Assembly: GCA_023053545.1 (NCBI GenBank)
Contig: JAKZAN010000006.1
Span: forward strand, 10,510,351 to 10,574,350
Source of the DNA: Lepidurus packardi
Taxonomy: Eukaryota; Arthropoda; Branchiopoda; Notostraca; Triopsidae
Length of the DNA stretch: 64,000 nucleotides
Reading direction: 5' to 3'
Part shown: one piece after another, positions 45,301 to 57,800 of the stretch
How positions within the stretch are numbered: the first letter of the stretch is position 1
Layout of the letters: every line of letters begins with the position of its first letter
Program-made: the position numbers and the translations under genes
The notes under the pieces: model-generated
Databases searched by the model: none
The model's input: the letters and a program-made list of their open reading frames with translations, nothing else
What the model was told of the DNA's origin: nothing

Positions 45301-48300
45301 GTGACTATGAAAAGGCCGTAAAAAGTAAGAACCATCCCATCTGGAAATAATGTTTCTACTTTGACAATAAAATGTGTTGTAACTTTCATTAAATTTCCCG
45401 TGATTTCTCTCATTTTCATTTTTTGTGCGACTTTTTTCTGTCTTTTTTTAACGGTTTCATTTACAGTTAGCTACATATACTGTTTCATTTCTTATGTTAC
45501 GAATTAAAGCAAGAACATTGGTATTGTCTACGCCACTAAAAGACTAGTTTACAAGATACTCTACACGCGCACAAAAGGTATCAAATTTTATGTCAATGAA
45601 ATATGCTCGAATTACCACTCTGGGTATTTGCGCTTGGACGAAAATTCTAAAAAGCTGTTTTTTCTCCGATATGGATTCCTTGCAACGTAAACAAGTTCCA
45701 GAAATTCGAACATTCACACGCCCGCAAAGATCCATTGACATTTTTTATAGCGGTAAAATAAAAGTCGGGTACTCAGAAAAAAACTTCTTTCTTAGCAATA
45801 GTGCAGTAGTCCGACATAAAGAACGCCCGTTTGCGTTCGCTCAATGGTCGTCTTTCGTGCACCCTTGACATTCGCTCACTTCCCAAAACAGTCAAATAAG
45901 CCAAAGGAAAAAAGCGAGGAAAAGACCCTAAAGAAACGGCTGCCAAGACCCCATACGTTGTTCCAACTCACGATAATGATCAAACCTGGCAGTTATAATT
46001 TGAGAATAATTTTGGAAATAAACGAAAAAAAAAATAACCGAATTCCTCACCCAAATATTCCAGACCGTGAACTGTTTGGAAACCCCAGCAACAATGAAAT
46101 CCCGACTCGAGTCCGTGGTCAGACAAACCAAGCCAACAATGAATCCAGGGCTCTGTTTTACAGCGTAACAATGAAATTCACGGTTTTTGTTCGCTTTGAC
46201 TAAGCTTGTCAATCAAGTCCAATGGTTGAACAAGGTAACAAACCTGCCCAACCCAAGCTGTAATTTCACAACGCAAACCACCAGCTGCCCAAGCTAATTT
46301 TTAAAAAAGTTTCTTAACTAGAAATGAGGAGAAAAGTTGATGTTTGCGCAAAATAACAACAGACAAAAAATCAACACTTACGGGGCCAACTAACAAAGCG
46401 CGTGTGCTCTAGTGTATTCCAACCGGAGGACTTAACGTTAGGGACGCCGGGGACGCCTGCTTCTGTGAACCCCCCGAAACGCCGACGCCCGAGGGAAAGA
46501 TCAATACCTCCATCAGTCCTTTTGGCGGGCAGTGAAAGGGATGCCGGGACGAAAACGAGAGGAGGCGTTTCCTAAACTCGACTACAACGGGGCACGTGGT
46601 CTTACTGCGAACTTTGCGTCCAACTTATGCTAATCATGCATAACTTAGGGGTAGGAAGAAAAAGACGGCAGGGTGAAATGCTCCTCAATTATTACCCGGA
46701 ATCTAAACCTGAAAACTTGAATTTGTACGGCGTATAAACAGCGCAAGGGACTTCAAATGCTACGGAGCAATTCGGTAACTGTATATCTTAGCGAAAAACG
46801 TTTTTAGAAATAAAGCCCCTTTTGTTCCTGTCCCGAGTTTCCCAGGGCGAAGATGCTGCGTTTTGAGTTGCGAGTAGGAGGGGGGGAAAGCAAATAGTCT
46901 TGTATCCCGGTGAAATACGTCCTACTCTTTTATGAGGGACAACTGTGGGGAGCGTGTTGATGGTTGTACGAATGCAGGATTTTTTTTTTTTTTTAAATTA
47001 GAGTGTGTGTTGCGGGGTGACGAAACAAGAGTCGCAGCTGTTGTTCAGCGATAATATTGACTATCAGCTCAAACGGGGGTCAGCGTAAATGCAAGCAAAT
47101 GTTGGCACACGGCGAATAATAGGATCTTGTACACAACTGCAGCTGTAAAACAGGCAGTATGTAGGATAGGTTTTTAGTCAAATATATAAACTCGGCGCTT
47201 ACAAGCAAAAGGGGAAAGATTAGATCACATTTTCCGGTTATTTTAATTACGCCGTCGTCCTCTGTGCTTTTTGATCAGTGAATAGGTTTTGAATCGCAAT
47301 CTACGTGTGCTAAGAATGCATTTACAGTTACGTAAATCAACATATGCTCGAGGTAAAATAGCTGTAAGCTCCAATTATGTTATTACTAAATGTAAATTTG
47401 CTAACTACATTCAGTTACGGTGAGGGAAGAGGAAATAAGCGATGTTCCTAGTGCCCTGACAGCTGTCCAGCTGTATTAAGCATGTAACGTCAAATTTAAA
47501 TTAGGGTCACAAATGTTGTAACCGAAACTCCGCGACACCCTTTGTCCGGTGACACGTTTAACGTTTAGTTAAAAATAAAGATTCCTATAAGGAAAATACG
47601 CATGAATTACTACTAAAAGATTTTATGGCACATATAAAACGATATCCTGGCAAACGAACGCCACTTAACTTACTTAACGAGTGCTGTATGGTACTTTAAA
47701 ATTTCCACATTTCGGTAGTAAACTGAATACAAATCCGTCAACAGCTGAAGACGATAGTACTATACTGGTAATATTAGTTCCATTACTAGGAGTTATTTTC
47801 CCCTTTTCCGAAAATGAAATAATCATACAAGTGTTAAATATACCCAATAGATTTAGTTACACGTTACAGTTCGATTTAATTAATCTAACTTTGCTTTAGT
47901 GATTTAGTAAGATATGATTAGTCCCGAACTAGAATACTCAAAGCATATACTATCAATAGCAATTCCCATTTCGAAAAGTTCCCAATAGGTATTACAGACT
48001 GTAGAGCTAGGTCCAAGTAAAGCGTTGCTACCAAAAAGAGGCGTCACATGACGTAATAAAGACATTTCTCTCTTCCGAATCGATCCCTGGGAATCACATT
48101 TAAAAATTCAATTAACTTTAGTTTCACCTTTTGCCTTCAGGGATCACCCCTCCCCTTCCTCAAAAGTAAAAAATAAAATGATTTCTCTACTTGTCTTGCC
48201 GGAACAAGTAGTTGTCCATTCACAGATGTCTTTCAAGTGAAAATGGGATCCCAACTATTCTTCCCTTGCATTACTAATTCTTGTCGCTCTCACAAGATTC

Positions 48301-48767
48301 ACCCAAAAGAACCACAAGGTTAAAAAAAACTTGTTATATACGTCCCCTTACATTTGCTTTTGAGCTCTTCAAAAGGAGAATTCCCTCAAACATACGACAC
48401 CATTGTTCCCTTGTTCCCAACAGTGCAAGATCCTCACATCACCCCTCCACATCTTAACTAAACTCTTGCTTGTTTATAAAATATTCCCTCTAAGGAATTC
48501 TCTTAAATTAAACAAAATTTCGAAAATGTACTTGCCTCTCATCGTCCCGGAACCGAAGTTGAGCTAAATTATGCAGTCGTCTTGCATAGACCGAAGCCCC
48601 GCCCTCTGACATATATCCATCTAACGTTACGTCGCAGGATTTTCCACTTTCTCCACCTGGAACCAAAATAAGAAACAATTTACTCCAAACAATTCTTAAC
48701 TAAAATATTTCAACAAATATTAATAATGTTCCTTAATGTCGGAATTAAATTTTTACAAATTCTGGCC

Positions 48768-48826
<59 letters not shown>

Positions 48827-51800
48827 AAAGGTTTTTATTTCATTCCCGGAAAAAATGTGCCGGGAAAAACATGCGGAATAAGTTTTTCGACAATTTTCAA
48901 CCTTTTTTCAAAACTTTTCACATTTTTCGAATTTTTTTTCCCGAAAAATTTGTTCAAAATGTTCGACTATTTCCGGGAAAATGTTATAAAAACGAAGAAA
49001 AAAAAATCTGTTTTTATTTCCTGTTTCCTATAAGAAAGTAAAGTTCGAAGTAAAGGTAAAAATCAATACAGTATAAAATAAAAAATATATACTGGTAAGC
49101 AGGTGTTGGGTATTACCAAGCGTTCGGTATGAAGGATGCATGACCCTCAAACCCCAGTTCTGCGTTTTCAATATGGGCGACATAGGGGGTACATTAACCG
49201 CCATTTCATCGTCGTTTTCCACTTTCCAAGGCTCCTGAAAGTACATCACGTGTTACCAAAAGATAGAAAAAATGGATATCTATTTCGCAGCGGCGGTAAA
49301 TCATTCTTTTTTCTTTACCCGTTCTTCTTCCACCGGTGCCTCTCCGTCATCTTTAAAGCGTTCCGCAATGGATCTGCCGCGATCTTCATCATCATCAATT
49401 TCCAGTCTTGTCGTCTGTTCTTCTCCAATCCCGGATTCTGAAGTCGGCATTGGATGAGTCGACACCGGCATGGGGAAGACCATAGCCATGGGTTGCGAGG
49501 ACGGATTCGCTTTGAGTCGCGGACTTAGCAGTTTCGGTTTGGCCACACTAGAAGCAGCAGAAGACGCAGCAGGTAGCTCGGAGGTCGGGGAGGAACACAA
49601 GGAGGGCGGATTGGAAGGCGAGACCAGTTTGCTGGCATTGGGTTTGACTATTTTGGCCGTGCCTTTGACGGCCGCGGTGGGTTTGGGAATGCCGGACGAA
49701 TTGGGCGGCACAATTTCTTTGGGTTTCAGCTTGGGAGAACTCTTACTACTAGGCGAGGCAGTGGTAAGGTTGCTGGGAGCTTTGGGCTTGACTTTAGGGG
49801 AGTGAGTCTTCATCTTGGAAGCTTTGGACGGATTATTCGGGTCTTTATCTCTGTCTCTCGCAGCTCCTGAAGCGGCGGAGGAGGTGGAGGAAGGGAGGGG
49901 GAGTTGCTCGGCCGGTGTTTTCAGCTTGGGGAGCTTGGCTTTGGTTTTGGGACTATTTCTGGCGCTGCTGGGCAAATGGGACACGTGACCAGGTGGCGCT
50001 TGAGCAAGGGGTTGGTCGAACACGGCTAACGTAACCATTGATGACTCAGGCATCCTAATAAACAAGCAAGGAACATCAAATTTTGTTTTGATACTTTTTA
50101 GATACGCTTAGAAAGAAAGGTAAAGCTTTAAATACTTGACTGCAGGTCTGGTAACATCCTCTGAAGGAACTCGTGTGTCTCCACATCCTGAGGTGGAAGA
50201 ATCTGATTTGGCAGAACTGAATCCGCTGGAACTGGAAGCTCGTGGGGACAAAGGAACTAACGAGATAAATACGTGTTAAACAAAGGATCTAGCAAGTTGT
50301 ATGGTCTTTTTTTTAGTCCTTATTCTTACCTTTGGTCTTATCACTAGGTTTCATGAATCTTAGCTTTTCGAACATCGGCGTTTTGGTGCTAGGATCTGCA
50401 TTGCTTGGTTGGGGCAGTGAAGGTATTGAGTTGGATTCTTCAGGTTTACGAATGGAAGATATGTGGGAAGCTGACGTTGGCTTGATAAAATCTGTTGATG
50501 AGGCAGTTGAAGCAGGTCTGTAGGTCCAAAGAAAACGGTTAATACATTCTTTTAAACATAAAATCAGCTATTTTTTCTAGTAACCTTGATGAACTGCTGG
50601 CTGAGTTTCTGTGAGTCCGAGGACCTGGGATCATAGAACCACCTGGTGATGTTCCAGTGTTGCTGTTTGTTGACAAAACGGTCAGAGCTGGAAAAAAAAG
50701 ACGGAAAAAAGTTCCATAAATAATTCCGTGCATTCTTTTTTTTACAGAAAATAAAGGTAGATCTACTGGAGCGTTCTTTTTAGTTAAACAAATTTAATGC
50801 TAAGTTACTCACGAATAAGGTAAAAGACATACGGGGAACATAAACGAAAACATAGGGGATGAAAAACAAGTTACAACTATTTCTCCATGATGAATATATC
50901 GGAAAACCTTCGCTCGATACTGATTTAGTTGGAAATCAGTATCGATTATTATGTAAGAATCTTACTAAGAATAGAAAATAAAACGTGAATAGCTCCTCTA
51001 AATAAGCGACGAAAATATCATTAATTAATTAGCAGCTTTAAAAAATTATTTAATCCTCAGTGGAGTTAGTAAACATAGTTTTAGAACGTTAACATAAGGG
51101 AAGCCATATTGCACGAATGACACCTAAAGAAAAACATTGTAGAAAAGTAGGCGAGTTAAAGTAGAAATTTGCATGATTAAGTGGTGCATACATATTATAT
51201 TTTAAAAAACGGCCAATAAAATTACAAATCGCACCATAACACTAGGTCGATATCTTGCTGCTGCTTGTGAATTTGAATCAAAATAATCGATATCAATCGT
51301 AAATTGAAATGTTAAATTCTGAATTCTAACCAAAAGAAGATTGAGATTTTCTTGATTTCCTATAATTAAGTTTCCTAAAAGACTTGACACATTTTTTAAT
51401 AGTACTGAATACATTTTATTTATTTAGGATTACGCTATAGTCAGAAAAAAATAATGGAAAAACACACATGCTCGGTCATAGGAGCTAATTGCTTTATGAC
51501 TTGCCTGGAACACCGGATTTGGTCGGTAAACTTGATTTCTTAGGTAAGGAAGACACAGGAATTGCCGTTCCGGGCTTGCTCAAGCTCATCCTGGCGAGGA
51601 AAAGATAACAAAGATTAACGTCGTGTGAAACGAATTCAAGATACACATCAGGATTAGACCTTAAAACAAAATTAAAGCGGCCAATCTGTCTTCAACAGTG
51701 CACATCGAGAATGTCTTTAGCGCCACTTGGCAGGCCGAGAATGTCTTTAGCGCCACTTGGGCAGGCCCGGCACTAAGTGTTAGGAACAACTCAATTCAAA

Positions 51801-54800
51801 ACGAGTTCACTACTTCCTAACAATGAAGCGAAAAAAATAAATGAATCCCACAGTTCACACGGCCAAGTTCCGAGCTTCTTCCCTTTTGGCTTCAAGAACG
51901 TTGCAGTGGTCCTTCACGGAGTAACCTAACCTCCGCAACTTAAACTCGGTGGTCGTCATTGCCTCTGAATGTAGAAAGGAACTAGAACGGATGTCCAGAA
52001 AACCGGTCTAAAAACACCTTCAAGAGCGTGGAATCTTGGAACACCCACTAAAAGCAAAAGGGGGGACTCTTCTGGCCATTAAAAGCTTACAGGAGCTTTT
52101 AGGTGCCGAAATGTGATCCTTTTTAAACACTTACTTGGTGGTCATCTCCTTTGGTGCCGGAGCGGTAATGCTCGCTGACTGGTTTCTTTGGTCGTGCTGC
52201 TGCTTCTGCTGTTGTTTGTAACGCGAGAGGGCAAAGAACAAGCCCAAGATTGTCTTTAGATGGCCTTCTCGGATCGAAAACGTACAGATTGTCTCATCTA
52301 GACTCACACCCAAGGAAGTCAAAAAGGCCAAGCAAGCGTTGATGTTGTCCACCTACGGAAACATGATGCAAGAGAAAATTGTCAAATATGGTACAAGAGA
52401 AAATTGTCAAATATGATACAAGAGAAAATTGTCAAATATGATACAAGAGAAAATTGTCAAATTTGTTTAGTAGTTATAATCCTCTTCCTGTAAGCATACT
52501 TTGGGCAATTATCTTTCTTAGTGAAACGAATGGAGCTTTTTCACTGTTGTGGAACAAAAAGGAAGCCCCTCAAGGTCGCTATTATAGTGGTTCACCAAAA
52601 GTTACGATGCTTATTATTTGCGTGTTGCCAGATACTTTGACTGAAAAAGCTATTCAACTTTCATTCTATACATGCATCACGGTGAGGGTTCAGATCCGTT
52701 AACGTATTCAAGGGCTTTTCCCCGTAGCATCAAGCGACGCGATTATGATAATAATTGAAACGGTAAAACAACTTTCACGCTTATTAACATACGCTCTATA
52801 CAAGAGCTTCCTATGGTGGCTCATGGTCATTTACAATCACAAAACAGGCCTCTCATATGAATGCAATTTCTATGTTTATTATCTAGAAAAGCCCCTCTGT
52901 TTTTGCGGTATTATGGTGTCCTCTACGCTGTCGCACAAATACCAAAAACGCAGACAGGCTATTTTCTAGTTAGTCTAGTTTTCTAGTAGTCTTTTAGTTC
53001 TCATTTGGCTTAAGCCTACAAGCCGTATTAAGAAAAAAAAAGAAAAAGTGCGTAGGCTATGACAAACGTTTACTTTAAACTATACATTAGTATTGCTGTA
53101 CTAATATAAAAAGTTATTGTATACAGTTGGAAGTTTTGTAAACCAAACCATTGTTTTGTCCACAATAAGAAATAATATATCATAATTAGACCTATACAAA
53201 CCTTCCTTATCATATAAAGGCTGTGATTTCGGAATATTCTATGTAATCTTTCAGGTAAAGCGCTGCAGTTTATATAGTAACAACTGAAACCATAGTCCTA
53301 TTGTAAATAATACACTGTATAGTATTCGATTCCATTGTACTTATACTGCTTCATTAATATTCCCATGTATTCAGCCACACGTATGGACAGTTTTAGCTGC
53401 GCTTACAAACCCGAATTACTGTGATATTATTGTAGCGAATGACCCTTTTGAAAACGTTGGTCTTGGTTAATTTGCATGTTTGGGAGTAAGTGGCGGATTC
53501 TTGGAGAATGGCAAGGTCAGGTCAATGAAGGACAAACGTTGAAAGAAGCATGTTCGCTAAGAAAGGGGTCGCCAAGTGGTATAAAAAGATACGCCAATGT
53601 ACAGACGAGGCAGTTGGGTTTTAGACCAAGCAAAGAAATACAGTATTGAAAAAAACCATCCGTGACAAATTTGGTGTCAGAAGTGGGATTTGGATAGATT
53701 CATCGGTGGTCAGTAGCGACAATCTCGTAAAACAGGTAGCAAGAGTCCTGGCATTAAAGGGTTCTGTATTGGATCTTGAAAAAACGTACAAAGCTGACCA
53801 TGTGGCGAGCGTCTTAAATTGCTTTGGAAACAGATCACAGTCCCTTTATAGTCCTGCTTGCTGGAACCTTGGCGAACAACCCTTATTCCTTTCAAGAAAG
53901 CTAACTCCACCGTCCAGAATCATCCAAAATGACCACGTCACCACCCCCAACGGCAGCAGCAGCCCACCAGAAGGAGTGAACGATGCTGATGATGACCTGC
54001 CATTGTCCGAGTTGGTGAAAACCTGGAGACCTGCCGGGGTCGGAGAGGGTCACTTGGTCGCTCGGGAGAGCGATTTAAGTCAGGAAGGGCCGAGTGTAGC
54101 GAATGACCCTTTTGAAAACGTTGGTCTTGGTTAATTTGCATGTTTGGGAGTAAGTGGCGGATTCTTGGAGAATGGCAAGGTCAGGTCAATGAAGGACAAA
54201 CGTTGAAAGAAGCATGTTCGCTAAGAAAGGGGTCGCCAAGTGGTATAAAAAGATACGCCAATGTACAGACGAGGCAGTTGGGTTTTAGACCAAGCAAAGA
54301 AATACAGTATTGAAAAAAACCATCCGTGACATTATTGAATAGAATGCAAAAAAATTACACTTGAATGTGCGGCTATTCTATTATTACTAGTATTGATTGC
54401 ATTATGTAGAGTCCACCTCATAATCCCTTGAAACTTGCTACAAACCATAAAACCATATAAAATTTGAATGAAACCGTTATCTACATTGTATTTCGCTTTA
54501 ACAAAATAAAGTTTGCTCCGAAAGTCCCCGTTGTTCCGTTTCCCAACAAATTTCTTTACAGTCCATGCAGCGCCCCTAAAGCATACAAGAACAAAATTAT
54601 ACCTAAGCTCAAACCTTGCCAACACACCTGCTTAGGGTTTACAGCTTGTTTCTCTTTTTTATTTTTGGCAAACAAGCCTTACGTAATTCATAGTAAACAC
54701 ACCCTCTTTTTGCCGAATCTACTACTAGCACAACTGCAAGGACAAGAGTGGAGAAAAAATGAACGGGTTATAAAACGGGCATAGCGCCTGTTACTCAAGA

Positions 54801-57800
54801 GGGCCCCTTTGTCACGTAAATAAAAGGTTATTCCCCTTTCCACAAATTATCTTTACATGCTATAAATGACCCTAACGGGCAAAAACGTAATCAGCCTGTA
54901 CTACCTCCCCTTAAAGTCTGCGATGATTAAAGAGAGCCGGGACATTTTAAAGCTCGTTGGCTTGTTCTTCGATAAAGCTTAAAACTGTGCTTTTCCAACC
55001 ATAGAAAATTGGATCGCCGTTATTGGGCAAACCGGAGGCCAAAACAACGTATACCAGTCCAAACGCATTCCAGGATTCCCCTACGCCAAAAAGCAACTGT
55101 TTGCACCGAGGACCTTCACATACACAAAAAATGACCGGAAATGGTGGCCCTTGCGCTGTCATCCTAGCTTATACAGTGAGTACAAGACACACGCATTCTG
55201 TGACTGGCCCAATATATACATATGGATATGGAAACTCCCTAGCTGCATGACAAATGCATGTCTCGCTTCGCAAAGTCACGGTCAAGTTGAAGCTGCGATT
55301 GGTATATACCCTTGAATTCTTTATTCATTTTATCATATTATTGTTATGGGCTGGTAGATGTGAACGATTTTGGCATCAAGCTACCGCACCCTTTTCAAAC
55401 TTGACTGTCCCCAAGACTGGCAATGCAAAAACTAAAACATTATGAATGGGAGTTGTTTCAGATTCGCATTGGTAGATGTGGGCAGATGCAAGGTTTCACA
55501 TCATATGGGTAGTTTCCTTTTTAATTTTGGCACGACATGGGTGAGGCGTTAAGCTAAGGTATATTATGATGGGGCCGCCACATAAAAGAAGTGATAGGCA
55601 ACAAATCATGGCCATTAAAAAAAAGGACGTGACTAGGGTTTTCTCGCACTTGAGAAAGGTTATTTCGCCGGGGCTCTGTTATAATTAAGACTGAAATTAA
55701 GCTACGAGACGAAGCAGACGAGCAGAGGTAACGACAATAATGCCTTTCTGACAAGTTCTGCTTAAAATTTTACCAGAGAAGATAGCTTCAGCTATCTTTA
55801 GACGTGACTACGAAAGATATACCCCGAAAGATATATCCCGTTGCCTATCCTGCATGATGCGCCGCGGCAGCTTTTGCGATAGCAAAAGATTCACCTTGGC
55901 CTAAGAATAATTTTCTCTCCAAGTAAAAAAACGAAAAGTACGCCTAAATTCCAAAGGGGTAGGTAGACCTTCAAAATCCCAATTCCCTAAACAAAAAAGA
56001 AAATGCAATAAAACATTTCAAATTGTAATTACTTAAAAATTATGTGTAAGATTTATATTTATTCCTATGTAATAGAACCTCTAATCTTCAAACTGTCATT
56101 ATATTTCAAATCTTTTAAATTAGCCTGAATTATTTGTCGAACAATTTAAATTGCCGAATAAAAATAAGTTTGTTAGATCAAACTGTATATCATGAACAGT
56201 TATTATTGGGGTAAGGAAACAACATAAAGGATAAAAAATCTTTTAAATTTATTACAACGTTAGTTACTCTAGCTATTGTTTTCAATTGCCCATTAATTAG
56301 TATTTCTCGCATGAATTTAACCAGCACATTCCATTTAATCGAGTCCAAAAACCGAAGTGGAAATAAATTCATAAAAATGAACCAATATAATGTTAAACGC
56401 GCTCTTTTCTTTCTGGACAGGGTAAATGTGAAGATACATTTGAAGAAGACTAGTGAGAGAAATGTACCCAAAAGGGTACTAATCATTAAGACACTGTTTC
56501 TTAAGAGCCTGAGCAGCTTAAGAACAGCTCTCTCGAATTAAAGAACACAGCCACCCTGTTTGCCTTCCGAGCGGCAGGATAAGGCAAACTATTTTGCTCC
56601 TTTAAGTACAAAGAGAAGGGCCCAAGTAAAAAGAAGAACGACGCGAGTAACAGAACTTTTTGCTAGCTTCAAATTGCCTCAACACCAGCGAACACTGCGA
56701 CTTTTCCCCGACTCTTCTCGACTTTTTGCAATTGGAGAACAAACATGGAACTCGGTCAACGAAAACTTTGCCTTCTAAAATCAACAGAGCAGCTCCCTTG
56801 CTCCCTTACGGGTACTTTTTCTTTCCCATTCTTTAGTTCAGAGATTTAATCTACTAATTTAGTTCAGAGATTTTCTATTAATGCGCGAATTTCGGGCACG
56901 AGCCCGGTGCACTTTTGGAAATTAAATGCTTGTAAACGGATACTTATCCCATGCTTACGTGAGTAACTGGAGATGATCAGTCCCGGGCTTTTTACAACCA
57001 AATGGTTTTCATAGAGAAAAAATAACAAAGAATGGGGATCACAGTAGGTAGCACAGTCAATTGGACTTTTCAGTAGATGTACACAAGCTCATAAGTTTAC
57101 TCGTAAGTCTGCTCATAAGTACGAGAGCCACGTACCAGTCATGACGGTGGTCACGGGAGAACTAAAAGCAGAGTACGTTCAAAACAAGGGAGCCCTCCAG
57201 AAAAGCAGCACGCGGTTCTTATAGAACGTGAATAACGAACGTGGAAAGGTCACGTGACTCACGTATATCGACATCAGCGGGAGCTTGCTGCTTAGGCAAT
57301 TAGTCGACTCAACTACTGAGTCGACTCTCCACTCGATTATAGAGTGTATAGGCGTTAAGGGAGCCTTGGGGGTCCTATTGAGCCATCGTTTTTCTTTCGT
57401 TCTTTCGTCTTTTTACGGCGAAATCTGATTACTTAACACCAAGTCTCGTCTTCCAGGCGCGCGAAAGATTTCAAAATGCGTTATTTTTAAGCGACCATTA
57501 TCTGACCCAGACCGCAAACGCAAAGACGTAGGTGGTTTCATTTTCATAATACTAAACACTGCGAGAGTAAAAGACAAGGTTTCTTATGAACGATATACGT
57601 GACATGTGACGTGCGGCAGGTTTCACAAGAGGTGCGGTACACAGTGTTTCTTCCAGGAAGTGGGCTCTTCACGTATCCTCTGAGTTTTTTCTCATTTTTG
57701 TTTTCTTACTACTATAGGGACTTCCAGTACTGGAGCACTTTCTTGTTAATCAAAGTCATTAAGGTGCAAAAAAAACACTTCCAACGGATATATCAAAACT

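Larger units (their letters stand above)
53431..54331 (+). mobile_element. TRIM-like LTR retrotransposon, 901 bp, two identical LTRs
   Basis: Two direct repeats of 237 bp (53431-53667, 54095-54331) with TGTAGCG...GTGACA ends. I found no difference between them. TTAT flanks the element (53427-53430, 54332-54335). A primer-binding-site-like tract (TTTGGTGTCAGAAGTGGGAT) starts two or three bases after LTR 1, and a purine-rich stretch (aggaagggccgag) precedes LTR 2. The 427-bp interior lacks gag-pol but stays open for 162 codons from within LTR 1 (53646) into LTR 2 (54134). The identical LTRs point to recent insertion. It must use proteins from another element to move. Confidence 0.9.

Noticed and set aside
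48736..49041. Plus-strand frame of 101 codons dominated by lysine.
   Set aside because: It is the translation of the 55-base A run inside a navigator intron.
53646..54134. 162-codon frame in the TRIM-like element as an independent gene.
   Set aside because: Starts in one LTR and ends in the other and matches nothing known. Kept only as an observation about the element.
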